Assembly: GCA_038230275.1 (NCBI GenBank)
Contig: JBBRNO010000045.1
Coordinates: 1 to 41,794, forward strand
Direction of reading: 5' to 3'
Origin: JANXXV01 sp038230275
GTDB lineage: Bacteria; Acidobacteriota; Terriglobia; Bryobacterales; Bryobacteraceae
Length of the DNA: 41,794 nucleotides
Shown here: one piece after another, positions 38,630-41,794 of the stretch
Layout: every line of letters begins with the position of its first letter
Position numbering within the stretch: the stretch's first letter is position 1
Notes under the pieces: model-generated
The model's input: the letters and a program-made list of their open reading frames with translations, nothing else
The model's database searches: none
What the model was told of the DNA's origin: nothing
Made by a program: the position numbers and the translations under genes

Positions 38630-40084
38630 ATGAACCTAAATCACCTCTTCGATCTATCTTTTGTTGGCCGCCGTGAAAAACCAGCCCTCGAATTCCGCGG
38701 CACTACCTATACCTTCGGCGATATTGACGATCGCAGTAACCGCTTGGCGCAGCTATTCCTTCACCGTGGCCTGCGCAAAGGCGACCGTCTCTCGGTCTAC
38801 CTGTCTAACTCAATCGAGCTGATTGACATATTTCTGGCCTGTGTGAAAACTGGAATCGTTTTCGTGCCCGTGAACATTCTCTATCGCGGCCGCGAGATCG
38901 CGCACATCCTCACGGACGCGGAACCGTCGGCGCTAATCACGGATGCGGAGATCTCCGCCACGGTTCCCATTTGGCGCCCCGCCGAACTTACGGAAGCAGC
39001 GGCCGCGCTGGCGCCGTCCCGCCCCGCCATCACCCTCGACGGCGACGATCCAGCCGGCATTATTTACACTTCGGGCACCACCGGTACATCGAAGGGCGCG
39101 ATCCTCACGCACAACAATTTCGCCTCAAACGCCATCAACCTGATAACCTGCTGGCAGATTTCCGCAGCCGACCGCTTCCTCCTCGGCCTCCCCTTGTTTC
39201 ACGTCCACGCGCTGGGAAACGGCCTTCACTGCTGGTTGGCTAGCGGCTGTTTCATGCGCCTGCTGGAACGCTTCGAACACCAAAGGGCGGCGGAGACGAT
39301 GCTCGATTTCCGTCCCACCCTCTTCTTCGGAGTCCCCACCATTTACGTCCGCCTGCTGGATATCCCCCCGGACATAGCGCAAAAAATCGGACACTCCATG
39401 CGGCTCTTCGTCTCCGGCTCGGCGCCGCTACCAGCTCACGTAATGGAAGAGTTCGGCGAACGCTTTAGCCACACCATCCTGGAGCGTTACGGCATGAGCG
39501 AAACGCTGATGAACATCGGTAACCCTTACACCGGAGAACGCCGCCCCGGCAGCGTTGGTCTGCCGTTCCCCGGCATCTCCGTCCGCCTGGTGGATCCCGA
39601 AGGTCACACGGTGGCCGACGGAGAAACCGGGGAAGTCGTACTAAAAGGTCCAAACATTTTCGCCGGATATTGGAAGCGTGAGGAGGCTACCCGAGCTGCG
39701 TTCCGCGACGGCTTTTTCCGTACCGGTGACTTGGCCACTCGCGCCCCGGACGGATACTACACTCTCTGCGGCCGCAAGAGCGACCTGATCATTTCCGGAG
39801 GATTCAATATCTACCCGCGGGAGATTGAAGAGTTTCTTCAGGAACAGGAGGGCGTAAGCGAGGTAGCGGTGGTAGGTGTCTCAGACCGGCTGCGCGGGGA
39901 AGTCCCGGTGGCCTACATCGTGACAACCGGAACCTTAGACGCCGCAACATTGGAAGCCGAGTGCCGCCAAAAACTGGCATCGTTCAAAGTGCCGCGCGGA
40001 TTTCTGTCGGTTGAGCAGCTCCCCCGCAACGCCATGGGTAAGATTCAAAAACATCTGCTGCCGCCCTGGGATGCGAACCGGTAG
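38630..40084 (+). CDS. Acyl-CoA synthetase, MatB-like (malonyl-CoA synthetase)
   Basis: A 484-residue ANL-superfamily ligase that activates a carboxylate with ATP and CoA. The P-loop is IIYTSGTTGTSKGA (about residues 145-158). LPLFHVHALGNGLHCWL, LFVSGSAPLPAHVMEEFGER, ILERYGMSETLMN, GYW..GFFRTGDLATR and the hinge GRKSDLIISGGFNIYPREIE follow, with the C-terminal lysine in PRNAMGKIQK. The 'LPLFHVH..LFVSGSAPL..ILERYGM-ET-MN' series is that of MatB malonyl/methylmalonyl-CoA synthetases. It lies 1 bp after the MatC-like gene. No MatA decarboxylase is adjacent. The exact diacid is unproved. Confidence 0.86.
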   Translation: MNLNHLFDLSFVGRREKPALEFRGTTYTFGDIDDRSNRLAQLFLHRGLRKGDRLSVYLSNSIELIDIFLACVKTGIVFVPVNILYRGREIAHILTDAEPSALITDAEISATVPIWRPAELTEAAAALAPSRPAITLDGDDPAGIIYTSGTTGTSKGAILTHNNFASNAINLITCWQISAADRFLLGLPLFHVHALGNGLHCWLASGCFMRLLERFEHQRAAETMLDFRPTLFFGVPTIYVRLLDIPPDIAQKIGHSMRLFVSGSAPLPAHVMEEFGERFSHTILERYGMSETLMNIGNPYTGERRPGSVGLPFPGISVRLVDPEGHTVADGETGEVVLKGPNIFAGYWKREEATRAAFRDGFFRTGDLATRAPDGYYTLCGRKSDLIISGGFNIYPREIEEFLQEQEGVSEVAVVGVSDRLRGEVPVAYIVTTGTLDAATLEAECRQKLASFKVPRGFLSVEQLPRNAMGKIQKHLLPPWDANR

Positions 40085-40231
40085 CGCAGCGCGGTACCAC
40101 CGTTCTTACAGCAACGTTGCCAAGAATACAGATGGCGTACCGTAGTATCATCAACAGCTTACGGAGGTAGCGATTTTGAGCGGTATTGACTTTTTCTAAC
40201 GGTGCGATGCACTTATTGTTAGGCGGTTCGT

Positions 40232-40579
40232 ATGATGGCGTTCTTGGCTGCCTGCCTTTATACGAAGGGCTTCGAGCGTCCCTCTCAGAGGATGGCCCAT
40301 TTTTACGCACACGTCGTTCGCGAGAAGGATACAGTCGCCGCAAGTGAGATCGAATATGTACTCATGGCAGATGCATTTTTCGGACGCATGGGACAGATGC
40401 GCTGTTGCAGTAGGAGAGGCGGGAGGGACACGATAGCTTACGATGAAGGGACCAACGAGTTCATCATTGTGTCGTTTAGCATGCACATACGAACCTACTA
40501 CCGACCAGACCCAAGGGTACATAAGTGTGCCACAAACTTGCGATATTTTGAAACGAGGTGCCGCGATGTCAAGTGCTGA
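40232..40579 (+). CDS. Small protein resembling a polymorphic-toxin C-terminal domain
   Basis: A 115-residue protein. Its second half (GRDTIAYDEGTNEFIIVSFS, IRTYYRPDPRVH, ATNLRYFETRC) resembles a nuclease-like domain found at the C-terminus of RHS/filamentous-haemagglutinin polymorphic toxins, 'vrYdp-TneFgv----g-IRTyfkPdp--h---tNl-YF'. The first half has AHFYAHVVREKDTVAASEIE followed by YVLMADAFF, with His23 and His27. The family match is from memory. No toxin delivery domain precedes it: a stop lies at 40220-40222. A stronger ribosome-binding site (ACGGAGG, about 40161-40167) instead serves a 7-codon frame from a TTG at 40176. The next gene overlaps it by 14 bp. Confidence 0.55.
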   Translation: MMAFLAACLYTKGFERPSQRMAHFYAHVVREKDTVAASEIEYVLMADAFFGRMGQMRCCSRRGGRDTIAYDEGTNEFIIVSFSMHIRTYYRPDPRVHKCATNLRYFETRCRDVKC

Positions 40580-40943
40580 GAGTTTCACCTGCCTAGTGTG
40601 TGGTTATCCGGGAATGGAAGACCGGCCTCAGGATGAGAATATTTGCCCATGTTGCGCAACTCAGTTCGGTTATTCCGATCACGGCACATCGCATAAAGCA
40701 TTGCGAGAGGCTTGGGTTGAAGCTGGAATGCCGTGGCGTAGCCCATTTTCCCCCGTGGCTTTGGACTGGAACCCCGTACTCCAATTGCAGAACGTTGCGC
40801 CGCATAATGGCACTGCGACTCTCGATGTTGTGCAGCGGGTGAAGAAGGGTGTAGGTCTGGTGCGCCTGCTGCCGCCTGTACCAACTGAAATTTTAGATTC
40901 ATCATGCGTATCAACTGCAAATACGGAGGCGAGTTTCGCCTGA
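40566..40943 (+). CDS. CPCC-type zinc-ribbon protein, possible immunity partner
   Basis: A 125-residue protein. The frame is open further upstream, but the ATG at 40566 follows GAGGT at 7-nt spacing and starts the conserved part, FTCLVCGYPGMEDRPQDENI then CPCCATQFGYSDHG. This forms two CxxC zinc knuckles, the first C-L-V-C and the second C-P-C-C. SHKALREAWVEAGMPWRSPF follows. Such small CPCC proteins are often found beside polymorphic toxins as candidate immunity proteins (family knowledge). The C-terminal 45 residues look unstructured. It overlaps the toxin-like gene by 14 bp, so the two are translationally coupled. Confidence 0.65.
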   Translation: MSSAESFTCLVCGYPGMEDRPQDENICPCCATQFGYSDHGTSHKALREAWVEAGMPWRSPFSPVALDWNPVLQLQNVAPHNGTATLDVVQRVKKGVGLVRLLPPVPTEILDSSCVSTANTEASFA

Positions 40944-40944
40944 T

Positions 40945-41379
40945 ATGCCAAGGCTCTTAGTATTTGTGCCCTGTTTCTCCGTATCGCTCGGATCGCACGA
41001 CAACACTGCGTCTGTGTTGTCCATTATCGAAAACATGAATTTGGAGACTGTTCCTGCGGTGGATCAGAGTCTATCGAGAGACTGGTACGTATTCACGTTG
41101 TGGAAGCGTGAGGCGGGCGAAGCGGATAAAGAATTCTCGCAAGAGATGACGTATATCGCTCCAAGCGGTCAAGAAATTGCAATGGGCGCTGTGGAGTTTA
41201 AGATGGGCAAGGAGTTTCAGCGAAACATTATCCACATGAATCAAATGCCTATTGGGGAAAATGGGCAATACACAATCAACATCGTAGTCACAAGCAAAGA
41301 GACCAACCAGACGGTTGCTACAGCTTCCTACCCGATTGCCGTAATCCATCCCAAAAATGCGGGGCTGGGTACGTCTTGA
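40945..41379 (+). CDS. Hypothetical protein, DUF6941-like
   Basis: A 144-residue protein with no signal peptide or membrane helix. The pattern 'PRLL-F-pC--v-----DNT-SvlsiiE', WYVFTLWKREAGEADKEF, YIAPSGQEI and FKMGKEFQRNIIHMNQMPIG followed by GQYTINI is what I remember for DUF6941 proteins, which are beta-sandwich-like and of unknown function. It starts 1 bp after the zinc-ribbon gene; a GGAGG lies 15 bp upstream. It may belong to the same transcript, but whether it has a related role is unknown. Confidence 0.6.
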   Translation: MPRLLVFVPCFSVSLGSHDNTASVLSIIENMNLETVPAVDQSLSRDWYVFTLWKREAGEADKEFSQEMTYIAPSGQEIAMGAVEFKMGKEFQRNIIHMNQMPIGENGQYTINIVVTSKETNQTVATASYPIAVIHPKNAGLGTS

Positions 41380-41794
41380 TTATCGTGCGTCCGGCAGAGT
41401 TCGGGTTCTTCGTTCGACGAAACTCAGCCTTGGCAATCTTGATCCGATTGCCTATTTGAGACTTGAAAACCGACAGTTACGCGCTTGCGAGCGATCTGGC
41501 GCATCTAGAAGCGAATCCGCACGGCATCTGTCCGGGTGCGGTTGTTGTAGTGGAACGCTTGTCCATAAATAAACGGGAACCACTGAACATGCTTCGGTGC
41601 TTCCTGCTCATGCGCAGGGTTGTATCTGTCCCGCGCGTAGCAGTAGTAATTAGATTGGCTTCGTTTCGTAAGATGCCGCCAACCGGCGCCACCCAAAGTC
41701 CGGCCGTCCGTTGACTTCCCGGGGACCGTAACCTAATATTAAGATTCCTGGGTTCTGCGGTTGTCGAGGGGGACGGCCGGCGGCAATCTGTTCA
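41380..41794. other. Region without convincing genes
   Basis: Short open frames occur (for example 41463-41714 on the plus strand) but none resembles a known protein or has good start signals. The only structure noticed is the inverted repeat at 41700-41780. No tRNA-like sequence was seen. A gene that starts beyond the window cannot be excluded. Confidence 0.4.
41700..41780. repeat. 10-bp perfect inverted repeat near the right edge
   Basis: CCGGCCGTCC (41700-41709) and GGACGGCCGG (41771-41780) are perfect complements separated by 61 bp of less GC-rich sequence. They could form a long hairpin or mark the ends of a small element. Confidence 0.45.

Noticed and set aside
41463..41714. An 83-codon plus-strand frame near the right edge
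   Set aside because: No family resemblance, no ribosome-binding site and atypical composition.

Overview
The window looks like chromosomal DNA of an acidobacterium, probably Solibacter/Bryobacter-like. This is inferred from the gene content: a TonB-dependent receptor with an N-terminal carboxypeptidase-regulatory domain, an NHL/Ig-repeat secreted protein, a DUF1080 protein, a pil/gsp cluster with a Q/N-rich pseudopilin, and GC-rich DNA with many short overlaps between genes. No rRNA or tRNA gene was seen.

Layout. 1-3128 (minus): F1Fo ATP synthase genes b', b, delta and alpha (alpha runs off the left edge). 3233-6000: an orphan hypothetical gene, a UlaG/UPF0173-like metallo-hydrolase with an apparent internal deletion, a secreted DUF5829-like protein and a GNAT remnant. 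6146-9436: a cobalamin riboswitch, a TonB-dependent receptor and pdxH. 9484-10331: a DinJ/YafQ toxin-antitoxin pair with a palindromic operator, then a decayed antitoxin-like remnant. 10429-18093: lolA and a type IV pilus/type II secretion assembly cluster (pilC, pilB, pilM, pilN, pilO, pilP-like, GspG-like). 18116-23452: a methyltransferase, rsmI, a degenerate JAB/MPN membrane protein, a one-ring Clp-type ATPase, wecB and infA.

23756-28529 is rearranged. The 5' part of a methyltransferase gene and a 3' methyltransferase remnant lie about 3.5 kb apart. Each side carries the same 8-bp sequence, GAGAACGA, at the break. Between them are a large NHL/Ig-repeat gene, nested inverted repeats and a broken hpnH (hopanoid radical-SAM) fragment.

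28569-31402: a short-chain dehydrogenase and a glycogen-debranching enzyme. 31511-36290 (minus): a DUF1080 protein, an FAD/Fe-S 2-hydroxyacid dehydrogenase and an aminotransferase, tightly overlapping. 36347-40084 (plus, divergent): a D-threonine-aldolase/beta-hydroxyaspartate-aldolase-like PLP enzyme, a MatC-like dicarboxylate carrier and a MatB-like malonyl-CoA synthetase. Together the two divergent operons resemble a C2/C4 acid (glycolate-glyoxylate, hydroxyaspartate or malonate) utilisation module. This is inference.

40232-41379: three small genes, a polymorphic-toxin-like domain protein, an overlapping CPCC zinc-ribbon protein and a DUF6941-like protein. This is the best candidate here for an under-described small system. 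The last 415 bp hold no convincing gene but do contain a 10-bp inverted repeat.
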